Below, one piece after another: positions 16,265 through 25,422 of a DNA stretch of 64,000 nt. The DNA comes from Bradyrhizobium sp. WBOS07 (GTDB lineage Bacteria > Pseudomonadota > Alphaproteobacteria > Rhizobiales > Xanthobacteraceae). The position numbers and the translations under genes are program-made. A model generated the notes under the pieces. The model was not told the DNA's origin, ran no database searches, and was given only the letters and a program-made list of their open reading frames with translations. The stretch's first letter is position 1; each line of letters begins with the position of its first letter. The stretch is taken from contig NZ_CP029008.1 of NCBI RefSeq assembly GCF_024585165.1, positions 434,001 through 498,000 on the forward strand. Direction: 5' to 3'.

Positions 16265-17556
16265 GACAGATTGAGGCGCAATCCAATCGAGCGCGAATGA
16301 GCGTCCAGCCCCTCCGCCTTGCCGAGCGTCATCGCGGCGGGTCCCAGCGCGCGAAGCTGGTCCGGGCCGCATTTCAGGATCGAGGTGCGCTTCATGAAGT
16401 CGTGCACCGACAGGCCTGAGGAGAATCGCGCCGAGCGCGCGGTCGGCAGCACGTGGTTGGAGCCGCCGACGTAATCGCCGATCGCCTCGGGCGTATGCGG
16501 CCCGAGGAACACGGCTCCGGCGTTGCGAATCTCCGCGGCAAGCGCATCGGGATCGGCGGTCATGATCTCGAGATGCTCGGCGGCGATCGCATTGGCGAGC
16601 GGAATGCCGTCGGCAAGATTCTTCACCATGATGACGGCGCCGAAATCAGCCCAGGACGCGCCGGCGATCGCGGCGCGCGGCAGCGTCTTCAATTGCGCCT
16701 CGACCGACTTTTCGACGTCGGCGGCAAGGCGTGCCGAGTCGGTGATCAGGATCGATTGCGCGCTGGCATCGTGCTCGGCCTGCGCCAGCAGGTCGGCGGC
16801 GATCCAGTCGGCATTGCCGGTGTCGTCGGCGATCACCAGCACTTCGGACGGGCCGGCGATCATGTCGATGCCGACCTTGCCGAACACCAGCCGCTTGGCG
16901 GCGGCGACGTAGGCATTGCCGGGGCCGACGATCTTCGCGACCGGCGCGATGGTCGCGGTGCCGTGCGCCAGCGCGGCCACGGCCTGCGCCCCGCCGACGC
17001 GGTAGATCTCCGTGACGCCGCCGAGATGCGCGGCCGCCAGCACCAGCGGATTGAGCTTGCCGTCGGGCGACGGCACCACCATCACGAGGCGCGAGACGCC
17101 GGCGACCTTGGCAGGCACCGCGTTCATCAGCACCGAGGACGGATAGGCCGCGGTGCCGCCGGGCACGTAGAGGCCGGCCGATTCGATCGCGGTATAGCGC
17201 CAGCCGAGCTCGACGCCGAGCGCATCGGTGAAGCGCTCGTCCTGCGGCAATTGCCGCCGGTGGTAGGTCTCGATGCGGTCGCGCGCGAGCTTGAGCGCAT
17301 CAAGCGTGGCGGCATCGGAGGCCTTCGTGGCGGCCTCGATCTCCGCGGCGGTGACGCGCAGGCCGGAGGCATCCAGCTCGAGGCGGTCGAACTTTGCGGT
17401 GGCCTCGAGCAGGGCGGCGTCGCCGCGCTTGGCGACGTCGTCGACGATGGCGCGCGCGGCAGCCTCGACGTCGGCCGAGGCCTCGCGCTTGGCAGCGAGG
17501 AAGGCCGCGAATCGCTGGTCAAAATCGGCGCTGCTGCGGTCGAGGCGAACGGGCAT
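16261..17556 (-). CDS. hisD: Histidinol dehydrogenase
   Basis: Catalyses the last two steps of histidine synthesis, histidinol to histidine, with NAD and zinc. 431 residues. Clear family segments are [48 protein letters not shown] and the C-terminal [20 protein letters not shown]. The start [13 protein letters not shown] at 17556 fits the family length; the frame is open further up to 17652 across a small direct repeat of AAGCCAGACAT. It is coupled to UPF0262 by a 4-nt overlap. Confidence 0.95.
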   Translation of the reverse strand: MPVRLDRSSADFDQRFAAFLAAKREASADVEAAARAIVDDVAKRGDAALLEATAKFDRLELDASGLRVTAAEIEAATKASDAATLDALKLARDRIETYHRRQLPQDERFTDALGVELGWRYTAIESAGLYVPGGTAAYPSSVLMNAVPAKVAGVSRLVMVVPSPDGKLNPLVLAAAHLGGVTEIYRVGGAQAVAALAHGTATIAPVAKIVGPGNAYVAAAKRLVFGKVGIDMIAGPSEVLVIADDTGNADWIAADLLAQAEHDASAQSILITDSARLAADVEKSVEAQLKTLPRAAIAGASWADFGAVIMVKNLADGIPLANAIAAEHLEIMTADPDALAAEIRNAGAVFLGPHTPEAIGDYVGGSNHVLPTARSARFSSGLSVHDFMKRTSILKCGPDQLRALGPAAMTLGKAEGLDAHSRSIGLRLNLS

Positions 17557-17714
17557 GTCTGGCTTGATGTCTGGCTTGGCTTCTGGCTGGTCCCGGGGCG
17601 GATTGGCGCACCAGGTCCCATGCTCAATGGCGCGGCGGGGCAACGGCGTCAACCCTCGTAGGGTGCCGTTCTCCCCTCAGGGCCTCGGGCGGTGGGGCTG
17701 GTATACGGGCCGCC

Positions 17715-18164
17715 TCAGGTCTCACCCTCGATCTCCATCCCCGTTCCCAGTGCGTCCGCCCCGAGATCGGTCAGCTCGCATTCCAGGCATTCGACATCGA
17801 GCCGGATGGCGCCGCCTTGCGCGAACAAAAGCAGCGCACTGCCGGCAGGCTCCTCGTCGCGCCCGCCCCTCGGGTGAAACTCGATGCCGACGAGGTCCAG
17901 CACTTTGTCGGGGGCAGCCAGGTCGATGTTGCGCGACTTGCAGGCGAGCACGCGGTCGAAGCGCAGCGCGGCGACCAGCCGGCGCGGCTCGGCCTCGCCC
18001 TCCAGCGTCTGCTCCCAATCCAGCCGACTCATCCCGACCACAAGCCGCTTCTCGCTCTGTCGCCAGATGATGTCGGAGGCCTGGACATGGGCGTCCTGGA
18101 CATGGGTCGAGATCACGGCGAGATCGTCGGCGTCGAGTGCGATCAGTTTGAGCTGGGGCGACAT
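17715..18164 (-). CDS. DUF2948 family protein
   Basis: 149 residues of the alphaproteobacterial DUF2948 family, usually found directly upstream of hisD. Segments LKLIALDADDLAVISTHVQDA, RLDWEQTLEG and RLDVECLECELTDLG are characteristic. Function unknown. AGGAGAAG lies 8 nt before ATG 18164, which decides the start over 18206. In related genomes murA is, as I recall, the next gene upstream; here the next 250 nt holds a repeat and a gene remnant instead. Confidence 0.85.
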   Translation of the reverse strand: MSPQLKLIALDADDLAVISTHVQDAHVQASDIIWRQSEKRLVVGMSRLDWEQTLEGEAEPRRLVAALRFDRVLACKSRNIDLAAPDKVLDLVGIEFHPRGGRDEEPAGSALLLFAQGGAIRLDVECLECELTDLGADALGTGMEIEGET

Positions 18165-18245
18165 CGCCGGCGCTTCTCCTTCGGAACGGACCGGCTCAAC
18201 GCGCACGGGCCGCGAAATTTCCGCACAAACTAACGGACCGGCCGG

Positions 18246-18314
18246 CTAGAGGCTATTGATATCCTCCATCTCCAGCACCTTCCGCGGATACCCCTCCCGG
18301 GCGAGGCGGATCAT
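18246..18314 (-). pseudogene. Possible 3' gene remnant
   Basis: A short in-frame stretch ending MIRLAREGYPRKVLEMEDIN-like residues and a TAG reads like the C-terminus of a conserved protein whose upstream part has been replaced by the repeat at 18320-18442. I cannot name the parent gene. Confidence 0.25.
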
Positions 18315-18319
18315 GGCGC

Positions 18320-18442
18320 GGTGCGAAGCGCCGGATGAGGGGTCTATGTCCGCATGCTCACTGCCGGAGGCTCTAGCGGAGAGAGACCCCTCACCCATCC
18401 GCTACGCGGCCAGCCACCCTATCCCACGAGGGCAGAAGGCAA
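18320..18442. repeat. Degenerate palindromic intergenic repeat (class B)
   Basis: GCGCCGGATGAGGGGT on the left faces ACCCCTCACCC on the right, and the element ends in CCCACGAGGGCAGAAGG. It is a diverged member of the family seen intact at 44218 and 52270. Confidence 0.6.
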
Positions 18443-18458
18443 GAGGCGCGCGCTCCCC

Positions 18459-19283
18459 TCACTCCTTGAAGAACGCCAGCAGATCCGCGTTGATGGTGTC
18501 GGCGTGGGTGGTCGGCATGCCGTGCGGAAAACCCTTGTAGGTCTTCAGGATGCCGTTCTTCAGGAGCTTGGCCGAGAGCGGGGCGGAATCGGCGTAAGGC
18601 ACGATCTGGTCGTCGTCGCCGTGCATCACCAGCACGGGCACGTTGATCTTCTTGAGGTCCTCGGTGAAGTCGGTCTGCGAGAACGCGACGATGCCGTCGT
18701 AATGCGCTTTCGCCCCGCCCATCATGCCCTGGCGCCACCAGTTCTGGATCACCGCTTCCGACGGTTTTGCGCCGGGGCGGTTGTAGCCGTAGAACGGGCC
18801 GGCGGGGAGGTCGCGATAGAATTGCGTGCGGCTGGCGGCGAGCTGCTTCTGGAGATCGTCGAACACGCTCTTCGGCAGGCCGCCGGGATTGGCGGGGGTC
18901 TGCACCATCAGCGGCGGCACCGCCGAGAGGATCGCCGCCTTCGCCACCCGGCTCTCGCCATGGCGCGCGATGTAGTGCACGACCTCGCCGCCGCCGGTGG
19001 AATGGCCGACATGGATGGCGTTCTTGAGGTCGAGATGCGCGGTGACGGCCGCGAGGTCGTCGGCATAATGATCCATGTCGTGGCCGTCGGCGACCTGCGC
19101 CGAGCGGCCGTGGCCGCGGCGGTCATGGGCGACGACGCGGTAGCCGCGCGTGACGAAGTACAACATCTGCGCGTCCCAGTCGTCCGACGACAGCGGCCAG
19201 CCGTGGCTGAACACGATCGGCTGGCCACTGCCCCAATCCTTGTAGAAGATCTCGACGCCGTCCTTGGTGGTGATGGTGGGCAT
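18459..19283 (-). CDS. Alpha/beta hydrolase (non-heme chloroperoxidase-like)
   Basis: 274 residues. The nucleophile elbow GHSTGGGE (Ser near residue 99), oxyanion segment [13 protein letters not shown] and the acid/base residues in [12 protein letters not shown] and PTTHADTIN give a full Ser-Asp-His triad. The closest family is the cofactor-free haloperoxidases/esterases; halogenation in vivo is unlikely, so ester hydrolysis is a safer statement. No operon partner on this strand. Confidence 0.88.
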   Translation of the reverse strand: MPTITTKDGVEIFYKDWGSGQPIVFSHGWPLSSDDWDAQMLYFVTRGYRVVAHDRRGHGRSAQVADGHDMDHYADDLAAVTAHLDLKNAIHVGHSTGGGEVVHYIARHGESRVAKAAILSAVPPLMVQTPANPGGLPKSVFDDLQKQLAASRTQFYRDLPAGPFYGYNRPGAKPSEAVIQNWWRQGMMGGAKAHYDGIVAFSQTDFTEDLKKINVPVLVMHGDDDQIVPYADSAPLSAKLLKNGILKTYKGFPHGMPTTHADTINADLLAFFKE

Positions 19284-19303
19284 TGTGGGACTCCTTTTAA
19301 GCT

Positions 19304-19400
19304 CGAGTCATTCCGGGGTGCGCGAAGCGCGGACCCGGAATCTGGAGATAACTGTGCGGGATTCCGGGTTCATCGCTGCGCGATGCCCCGGAATGACGAG
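19304..19400. repeat. Palindromic intergenic repeat (class F)
   Basis: Left arm CTCGAGTCATTCCGGGG and right arm CCCCGGAATGACGAG form a long imperfect hairpin with GGACCCGGAATCTGG and GGATTCCGGGTTC nested inside. It fills the gap between the hydrolase and the membrane-protein gene. Confidence 0.75.
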
Positions 19401-19410
19401 ATGTCGGCGA

Positions 19411-19920
19411 TCAGGCAAACGCCATCGGCTTGAAGCGGCGCCAAGCGCCGATGGTGAGCACCACGAAGAACACCAGCACGATGCCCTGCACCACCGCGAA
19501 CACCGGACCCGACGGCGGCGCCGGCGGCACGGACGGCGCGAGCGCGGCCAGCGCCGGCACCTTGAGGAACGACTGGATCACCAGCACGAAGCAGTTGAAA
19601 TAGAGCGAGATCATCGCGGTCACGATGTAGACCGGACGCCAGATGCCGGCGAGCTTCATGCCGTAGAGCGCGACGCAGGCGACCGCGAGCAACAGCAGCG
19701 AGATGAGGCCGATGATGTGCGAGGGCAGCAGCTTCTCGAACGGAAACAGGAAGCCGGTGGCGCTGGTGAGGATGGTGAAAGCCAGGAAGATCGCGGTGAG
19801 GCCCGGCATCGATTTCGAGCCGAGCAGGCCGAACATCACGACGAGGCCGGCGGCGATGGCGATCAGGCTGATGACGACATGGACCATCGTGAAGGCGGAC
19901 AGGCTCAAGCCAAGGACCAT
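19411..19920 (-). CDS. Four-helix hypothetical membrane protein
   Basis: 169 residues, unknown function. Predicted membrane helices: VHVVISLIAIAAGLVVMFGLL, LTAIFLAFTILTSATGFLF, HIIGLISLLLLAVACVALYG, YIVTAMISLYFNCFVLVIQ and VFAVVQGIVLVFFVVLTIGA (about five). A Pro/Ala-rich loop precedes the last one. GGAGG-type sequence lies just upstream of the ATG. Gap 19921-20100 upstream shows no gene. Confidence 0.7.
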   Translation of the reverse strand: MVLGLSLSAFTMVHVVISLIAIAAGLVVMFGLLGSKSMPGLTAIFLAFTILTSATGFLFPFEKLLPSHIIGLISLLLLAVACVALYGMKLAGIWRPVYIVTAMISLYFNCFVLVIQSFLKVPALAALAPSVPPAPPSGPVFAVVQGIVLVFFVVLTIGAWRRFKPMAFA

Positions 19921-20100
19921 GACATCTCCTCCTACGCTCCATTGAGGTTCAGGAGAATGATATTACGGTCCTCATCGGATTACCACCTGCGTTGTCGTCG
20001 CACGGATATGCGAAGCCATGCGTCATCGTGCGAATCGACAAACGCATGGCTGAATTTTTTGCACCGCTGTCACAAACGACGGCAGATGATGCCTCGAGCT

Positions 20101-20188
20101 TCGTAGCCCGGATGGAGCGCAGCGCAATCCGGGTGCATGCCACAAGCAAATAGATCCCGGATTACGCTGCGCTCCATCCGGGCTACGA
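20101..20188. repeat. REP-like palindrome (class C), copy 1
   Basis: Inverted repeat with arms TCGTAGCCCGGATGGAGCGC and GCGCTCCATCCGGGCTACGA around a short centre. A second copy lies at 30576-30663. Confidence 0.85.
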
Positions 20189-20214
20189 GACTTTCGACGA
20201 GCTGAATCGTAGTC

Positions 20215-20523
20215 TCACACGTCCTTGGTGTCGAAGATCAGGAGGTCGGCGCCGCCGCTGGCGAATTTCGGCACGTCTGCGCCGGTCGCCTTGCCTTCCG
20301 GGCTGCCGAATGCGGCCTGGATATCGGCCACGCTGTCGAAAGTGAGGATGGCGACGAGATGGATTCCGGAAGGCCCGGTCGGGGATGCGACCGGCCCCTT
20401 GCTGACGGCGTACTTCTTCAGGCCGGGAAGTTTCTTGGCGAGCGGAATGTGCGTCTCGGCATAGTACTTGTCGAAGGCGGCAGCATCCTTGGGCGTCTTA
20501 TAGAGCACGACAACTTCAGCCAT
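20215..20523 (-). CDS. EthD family protein
   Basis: 102 residues of the EthD dimeric alpha-beta-barrel family: MAEVVVLYKTPKDAAAFDKYY, HIPLAKKLPGLKKY and TFDSVADIQAAFGSPEG are the typical pieces. Relatives include a protein needed for ether degradation in Rhodococcus, but most are of unknown role. Single gene, no partner visible. Confidence 0.88.
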   Translation of the reverse strand: MAEVVVLYKTPKDAAAFDKYYAETHIPLAKKLPGLKKYAVSKGPVASPTGPSGIHLVAILTFDSVADIQAAFGSPEGKATGADVPKFASGGADLLIFDTKDV

Positions 20524-20650
20524 TTAGTCCTCCCGTCAATCAGCGTTTTGTTTATCGGTCTTAAATCCCCGTGGTGAGGAGATAGTCTGTAGTTGCTGGC
20601 ACAATGGCAAGCCTCATTCGACTTGCCATCTGCTTGTCTTGTCCTTGACT

Positions 20651-20758
20651 AGAGCCTCGTTCCGCTTCCGATGGAATCGGAACGAACCTCTAGATTCTTG
20701 TTTTGACGCGTTTTCTTGACGCGAACCGGAATCCACTTCGCTCGAAAACGCTATTAAA
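20651..20758. repeat. Dispersed intergenic repeat (class E)
   Basis: Contains the inverted pair TTCCGCTTCCGATGG / ATCGGAACGAA and then TTGTTTTGACGCGTTTTC, GAACCGGAATCCACTTCGC and GAAAACGCT. From memory this is a widespread Bradyrhizobium/Rhizobiales intergenic element. Its right end touches the stop of the following oxidoreductase gene. Confidence 0.6.
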
Positions 20759-22475
20759 GCGCCGGTTTTGCGGCATCGCCGAGATAGCCGTGCAGGGAGG
20801 CCACGACCTGGGCGCCCTCGCCGATGGCGCCGCCGACGCGCTTGACCGAGCCGGAGCGGACGTCGCCGACGGCATAGACGCCGGGCACCGAGGTCTCCAG
20901 CGGCGCCACGAGGCGGCCCTGGTTCTGCTCGGACTGCGCGCCGGTCACGACGAAGCCGCCGCGATCGAGCGTCACGCCGCAGCCGTCGAGCCAGGCGGTG
21001 GCGGGATCGGCGCCGACGAACAGAAACAGATTGCGGATGTCGGCGGAATCCACGTCGTCGGACAGCCGGCTCTTCCAATGGATACGCCGCAGCAGCGAGG
21101 CCTCGTCGCCCTCGAGCGCCGTGATCTCGGTGTTGAACATCAATTCGATGTTCGGCGTCGCTTCGATGCGCTCGATGAGATAGCGCGACATGCTGGCGCC
21201 GAGACCGCCGCCGCGGATGATCATCAGGACGCGCCTGGCGTGCCCCGACAGGAACACGGCGGCCTGGCCCGCCGAATTGCCGGCACCGACCAGCGCGACC
21301 TCCTCGCCGGCGCAGAGCCGCGCCTCGATCGGCGAGGCCCAATACCAGACGCCGCGTCCCTCGAACTTGTCGAGGTTTGCGATCTCGGGCCGGCGATAGC
21401 GCGCGCCGCTCGCAACCACGACCGAACGCGAGCGCAAGGGATCGCAGCCGTCGAGCGCCACCGCGAACGCGCCGTCCTTGCGCGTGCAATCGAGCGACTT
21501 CACCGTCACCGGAATCATGATGTCGGCGCCGAATTTCTGCGCCTGGGTGAAGGCGCGCGCGGTCAGGGCCTGGCCGGAAATGCCGGTGGGAAAGCCCAGG
21601 TAATTCTCGATGCGCGCGCTGGCGCCGGCCTGGCCGCCGAAGGCGCGGATGTCGAGCACGGCGACCGACAGCCCTTCCGACGCAGCATACACGGCTGTGG
21701 CGAGCCCGGCCGGCCCGCAGCCGACGACGGCGACGTCGTAGATGCGGTCATCCTTGGCGCCGCCGATCATGCCGATGGCGCGCGCAAGCTCGGTCTCGCT
21801 GGGATTGCGCAGCACTGCGCCATCGGCGGCGACGACCAGTGGCCAGTCCTCGGGCTTGGGCGAATAACGCGCGATCACTTCGGCGGCGTCGCGATCGCGT
21901 TCGGGATCGAGCAGATGATGCGGCTGGCCGTTGCGGGTGAGGAAGCCCTGCAACCGCACCACGCCGGCCGAATGCGGCGGCCCGATCAGCACCGGGCCGC
22001 CGATGCCGCCCTGGATCAGATTGACGCGGCGCAGGATCAACGCGCGCATGATGCGCTCGCCGAGCTCGGCCTCGGCGACCAGCAGCGCGCGCAGCCGGTC
22101 CGGCGGCAGCAGCAAGGTCTCGACATCGCCCTTGGCGCGGCCGTCGACCAGCGCCGGCTGGCCCGAGAGCTGACTGAGCTCGGCCAGGAATTGCCCCGGC
22201 CCCTGGTCGATGACCGGCGTGACGTGACCAAGCCCGTCGCGCTGGGTGATGGCGACATGGCCTTTCAGCACCACGAACATGCCGGGCCCGGGCTTGCCGG
22301 TCTCGAACAGGAACTCGCCGTCCTCGTAGCTGCGGACCTCGCCGAAATGCCTGATCCGCTCGATCTCGGCCGGCGTCAGCGCGGGAAAGGTCTGTTCGGG
22401 CCGGGTGAACCGCGACATCAGCGCGTCACCATTGCTTCCTTGCCGTCCGTCCTGCCCCATCGTCATTCTCGCCAT
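20754..22475 (-). CDS. cNMP-binding/thioredoxin-reductase-like fusion oxidoreductase
   Basis: 573 residues, two parts. Residues about 25-150 are a Crp-type cyclic-nucleotide-binding domain (FGEVRSYEDGEFLFETGKPG, VIDQGPGQFLAELSQLSG). Residues about 265-570 are a thioredoxin-reductase-like FAD/NADPH domain (VAVVGCGPAGLATAVYAASEG, EVALVGAGNSAGQAAVFLS, VYAVGDVRSGSVKRVG). The place of the catalytic CxxC of true thioredoxin reductases reads YWASPIEARLC, so both redox cysteines are missing. It cannot use the standard dithiol mechanism. The start may be the internal Met of MSRFTRPEQ at 22418 instead. Function unknown. Confidence 0.85.
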   Translation of the reverse strand: MARMTMGQDGRQGSNGDALMSRFTRPEQTFPALTPAEIERIRHFGEVRSYEDGEFLFETGKPGPGMFVVLKGHVAITQRDGLGHVTPVIDQGPGQFLAELSQLSGQPALVDGRAKGDVETLLLPPDRLRALLVAEAELGERIMRALILRRVNLIQGGIGGPVLIGPPHSAGVVRLQGFLTRNGQPHHLLDPERDRDAAEVIARYSPKPEDWPLVVAADGAVLRNPSETELARAIGMIGGAKDDRIYDVAVVGCGPAGLATAVYAASEGLSVAVLDIRAFGGQAGASARIENYLGFPTGISGQALTARAFTQAQKFGADIMIPVTVKSLDCTRKDGAFAVALDGCDPLRSRSVVVASGARYRRPEIANLDKFEGRGVWYWASPIEARLCAGEEVALVGAGNSAGQAAVFLSGHARRVLMIIRGGGLGASMSRYLIERIEATPNIELMFNTEITALEGDEASLLRRIHWKSRLSDDVDSADIRNLFLFVGADPATAWLDGCGVTLDRGGFVVTGAQSEQNQGRLVAPLETSVPGVYAVGDVRSGSVKRVGGAIGEGAQVVASLHGYLGDAAKPAL

Positions 22476-22484
22476 TCCAATGTC

Positions 22485-22673
22485 TCAAGTGCCGGCTTTC
22501 CCTGCGGTGCCCTCATCGAGGGACCCATCGTCGTTTGGAGCGGGCTCAGCGCCGGCGGCGCGTTCGCGCGCCTGCAGCTTTCGCCGCTTCAGGTTTTCGC
22601 GCAGCGCCGATTTCAGCCGGTCATCTCGGGCCGTCTTCGCCTGGCGCGCGCTCTTCTCGTTCTCGTCAATCAT
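22485..22673 (-). CDS. Small basic hypothetical protein
   Basis: 62 residues, highly charged and helical (NEKSARQAKTARDDRLKSAL, RENLKRRKLQARERA), with an acidic, Gly-rich tail. No recognised domain. It lies 9 nt upstream of the fusion oxidoreductase on the same strand. The following 317 nt to tRNA-Thr holds no gene; GATATCGGCCCG occurs there twice (22871 and 22938). Confidence 0.6.
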   Translation of the reverse strand: MIDENEKSARQAKTARDDRLKSALRENLKRRKLQARERAAGAEPAPNDDGSLDEGTAGKAGT

Positions 22674-22990
22674 GGGGATCCGATACGGGCCATCGGCGAT
22701 AGCATGCCCGGAGATTGCGGCAGCTCAAGAGGCTGCTTGCGATCCGATCGTGCGAAACTCGAAATGGACCGAATCCGATCGCTTGGCCACCTGGCCAGTT
22801 GGTGGGGATCAGCGGACCTCAAATCGGCGGAAAGCCGGTGGTTTCGAGCCAAAACGAGCATTTTGGCCCCGATATCGGCCCGATTTTCTCGATTTGACCG
22901 GCCTAGCAAGCTTGCGCGGGAGGGGGGCTTGTGGCAGATATCGGCCCGCTTGGCAGGGCCCTTCGGGCGCCCGATTCTTCACCAGCACAT

Positions 22991-23065
22991 GCTGCCGTAG
23001 CTCAGTGGTAGAGCACTCCATTGGTAATGGAGAGGTCGACAGTTCAATCCTGTCTGGCAGCACCA
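22991..23065 (+). tRNA. tRNA-Thr (GGT)
   Basis: Cloverleaf on the plus strand: acceptor GCTGCCG pairs with TGGCAGC (one G-T pair), D arm AGCTCAGTGGTAGAGC, anticodon loop TTGGTAA giving GGT, T arm CGACAGTTCAATCCTGTC-like, and encoded CCA. Its 3' end is the left copy of a 62-nt direct repeat. Confidence 0.96.
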
Positions 23066-23102
23066 TTCCTCCTGCTGTGAACGTTGATTTATTGGACATT
23101 CG
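23041..23102 (+). repeat. Direct repeat, left copy (tRNA-Thr 3' end, att-like)
   Basis: 62 nt beginning in the T arm and running 37 nt past the tRNA. It matches 27206-27267 at 53 of 62 positions, including an unbroken GTCTGGCAGCACCAT. Confidence 0.75.
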
Positions 23103-23295
23103 GTTCTGAGTGCCAACAGAACCGAAATGCCTCCCTAAGAAGTCGCCTGGACTCCAAAGAGCGTACTTGCGCTGGCGCAGTAAGTGGATCCCGTTTCACT
23201 TGTCGCGCGTCAGACTGAGCCGGCCTGCATCAAGATCATCACCATTGGCGCTTTGGCTCGAGCTCAAGCCGAGTCCGCCAAGCGCCATTGCGCGT

Positions 23296-25422
23296 TCACC
23301 ACTTCTGCAACACGGTCGAGAGCGCCGGCCCGTCGTTCAAGATCGAGAATATCTCCCGCGAGGACAGATGCTCTGCGGCCTCCTCGAAAGTCTCGCTCGC
23401 ATCGATCTTGGCACGGCCCACCGCCAGGTTGGCGTCGACCGTGTCGGGCCCGGCGACGCGAGGAGGCGGCAGCTGCGCCAGATGGAAGGCCAGGAGCGCG
23501 GGATCTCCCCGCAGCTCCTCCAACGCGGATTTGAGCCCTGCCTCCGCGGAGGCGCTCAATTCGTTCGCCCGGCGCAGCACCGGTGGCGGCTCTCGGTCTT
23601 CAGGAGTGACAAACAATCTTTCCGAGGCGGGCATCGCGGTCAAGGCGCCAATGGGAACGGCGAACAGCAGCCCGACGATGACCGGCGACATCCAAAGCAG
23701 AAGGGGCAGCGAAACGGCGTAGGCGCTTGCGGCCATCGCAACGCCGCACAGGGTTGGAACGCCGTATTTCCGATAGAGTTCGCGGCGCTCCACCGTGCCG
23801 TCGTCGCGCCTTTGCGTCTGCCAGCCCGCATCGCGGCCGGCCAGAATCTCGACCACCGCGATCGACTGAAAGATCATCATCACGGGCGCCATCAGCGCCG
23901 ACACGACAATCTCGGCCAAGACTCCGGCCGAGATACGCAATGCGCTGCCGAACTGCCTGCGCGCCGATCGCCGCGTCCAGACGAGGATCAGGCTGAGCAG
24001 CTTCGGCAACAGCAACAGGCCCATGGTGGCGACGAACACCCAGATGGCGAGCACGGGATCCTGGGCCGGCCAGGTGGGAAACAACGAGAAGCCTTTTGGG
24101 AAATACTCCGGACGCACGAAGCGGGCCTGGAGGGAGATCAGCATTCCCAGCAACAGGAACAGCAGCCAAAGGGGCGCTGTCAGATATGCCCCTATGCCCA
24201 CCATGAAATGCAGGCGCGACACCCAATGGAGACCTCGCGCTGGCACGACAGCCAGATGCTGAAGATTGCCCTGACACCAGCGTCGATCGCGCGCCGCAAA
24301 ATCGAGCAGCGAAGGCGGCACCTCTTCGTAGCTACCGCCGAGCGCTGGCAGCATGTAGATGCCCCACCCAGCCCGCCGCATCAACGCAGCCTCGACGAAA
24401 TCGTGGCTGAGGATGTGCCCGCCGAACGGCTTCCGGCCCCGCAGCTGCGGCAGCGCGGCCGATTCCGCGAACGCCCTCACCCGGATGATCGCATTGTGGC
24501 CCCAGTAATTGCCTTCCGAGCCGTGCCACCAAGCGACGCCGGCGGCGATCAGCGGACCGTACAGGCGGCCGGCGAATTGCTGGACGCGGCTGAACAGGCT
24601 TCGCGCGTTGACGATCATGGGCAGCGTCTGGACCAGCCCCGCGGTCGGATTGGTCTCCATGGCATGGACCAACCGCACAATGGTCTGCCCGCTCATGAGA
24701 CTGTCGGCGTCGAGCACGATCATGAAGTCGTAGACGGCGCCGAACCGGGTGATCCACTCGGAAATGTTGCCGGCCTTGCGCGCCGTGTTGTCGGCCCGGT
24801 GACGGTAGTACAGCCGCGGCGTTCCGACCGCCTGTCGCAATGCCAGCAGCGCCTTTTCCTCGGCGACCCAGATGTCGGGATCGGTGCTGTCGCTCAGAAC
24901 GAACCAGTCGAACAGCTCTCCGTGCGAGGTCGCGTCCACGGATTCGATGATGGCCCGAAGCCGGGCCGTCAATCGGTGCGGATCCTCGTTGTAGGTGGGA
25001 AGCAGCATGGCCGTGCGGCTTGCGATCGCGGGCAGCTCCACACCAGGCGCGAAGGCATCCCCGTCAGGACGATGGGTCAGCAGCACGAAGAAGCCCGCCA
25101 CCGCGGAGGCGAAAGAAAAAGCGACCCAGGCGAGCAGGACGAGGAACAGCGCCAGCACCATGGCTTCGAGGACGGTGACGCCGCCGACCTGCAGCACGCG
25201 ATACATCTCGTACCCGCCCGCCCCGGTCAGCGCGGCCGTCGAGAGCAGGATCAAGCCGCGCCGCCAAGCGATGGTGGTCGCAGCCGGTGCAGGAACACGG
25301 TCCGGTACCCGATTCTTCCTGAGATCGCCCGGAGCCATGGCAAGCGGGGCCTCGCGCGGCAGCAGGCGTTGGCTCGCGATATCACCGGCGATCGATCGCG
25401 GTGCCGGGTTCAAGGTGCCCAT
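23296..25422 (-). CDS. opgH: Glucans biosynthesis glucosyltransferase H
   Basis: Inner-membrane family-2 glycosyltransferase that makes the linear beta-1,2 backbone of osmoregulated periplasmic glucans. 708 residues. An N-terminal hydrophobic region is followed by the catalytic domain: MLLPTYNEDP, FVLSDSTDP, LDADSLMSG, SHDFVEAALMRRAG and the DRRWCQGN (Q-x-x-RW-type) motif. Several membrane helices follow (YLTAPLWLLFLLLGMLI and others). ATG 25422 overlaps the opgG stop by 13 nt, a typical opgGH operon. Lies between the tRNA-Thr and its repeated 3' end. Confidence 0.93.
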   Translation of the reverse strand: MGTLNPAPRSIAGDIASQRLLPREAPLAMAPGDLRKNRVPDRVPAPAATTIAWRRGLILLSTAALTGAGGYEMYRVLQVGGVTVLEAMVLALFLVLLAWVAFSFASAVAGFFVLLTHRPDGDAFAPGVELPAIASRTAMLLPTYNEDPHRLTARLRAIIESVDATSHGELFDWFVLSDSTDPDIWVAEEKALLALRQAVGTPRLYYRHRADNTARKAGNISEWITRFGAVYDFMIVLDADSLMSGQTIVRLVHAMETNPTAGLVQTLPMIVNARSLFSRVQQFAGRLYGPLIAAGVAWWHGSEGNYWGHNAIIRVRAFAESAALPQLRGRKPFGGHILSHDFVEAALMRRAGWGIYMLPALGGSYEEVPPSLLDFAARDRRWCQGNLQHLAVVPARGLHWVSRLHFMVGIGAYLTAPLWLLFLLLGMLISLQARFVRPEYFPKGFSLFPTWPAQDPVLAIWVFVATMGLLLLPKLLSLILVWTRRSARRQFGSALRISAGVLAEIVVSALMAPVMMIFQSIAVVEILAGRDAGWQTQRRDDGTVERRELYRKYGVPTLCGVAMAASAYAVSLPLLLWMSPVIVGLLFAVPIGALTAMPASERLFVTPEDREPPPVLRRANELSASAEAGLKSALEELRGDPALLAFHLAQLPPPRVAGPDTVDANLAVGRAKIDASETFEEAAEHLSSREIFSILNDGPALSTVLQKW

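Noticed and set aside
20703-23000. 765-codon open frame on the plus strand
   Set aside because: Antisense to the cNMP/FAD oxidoreductase and a small gene; no recognisable domain.
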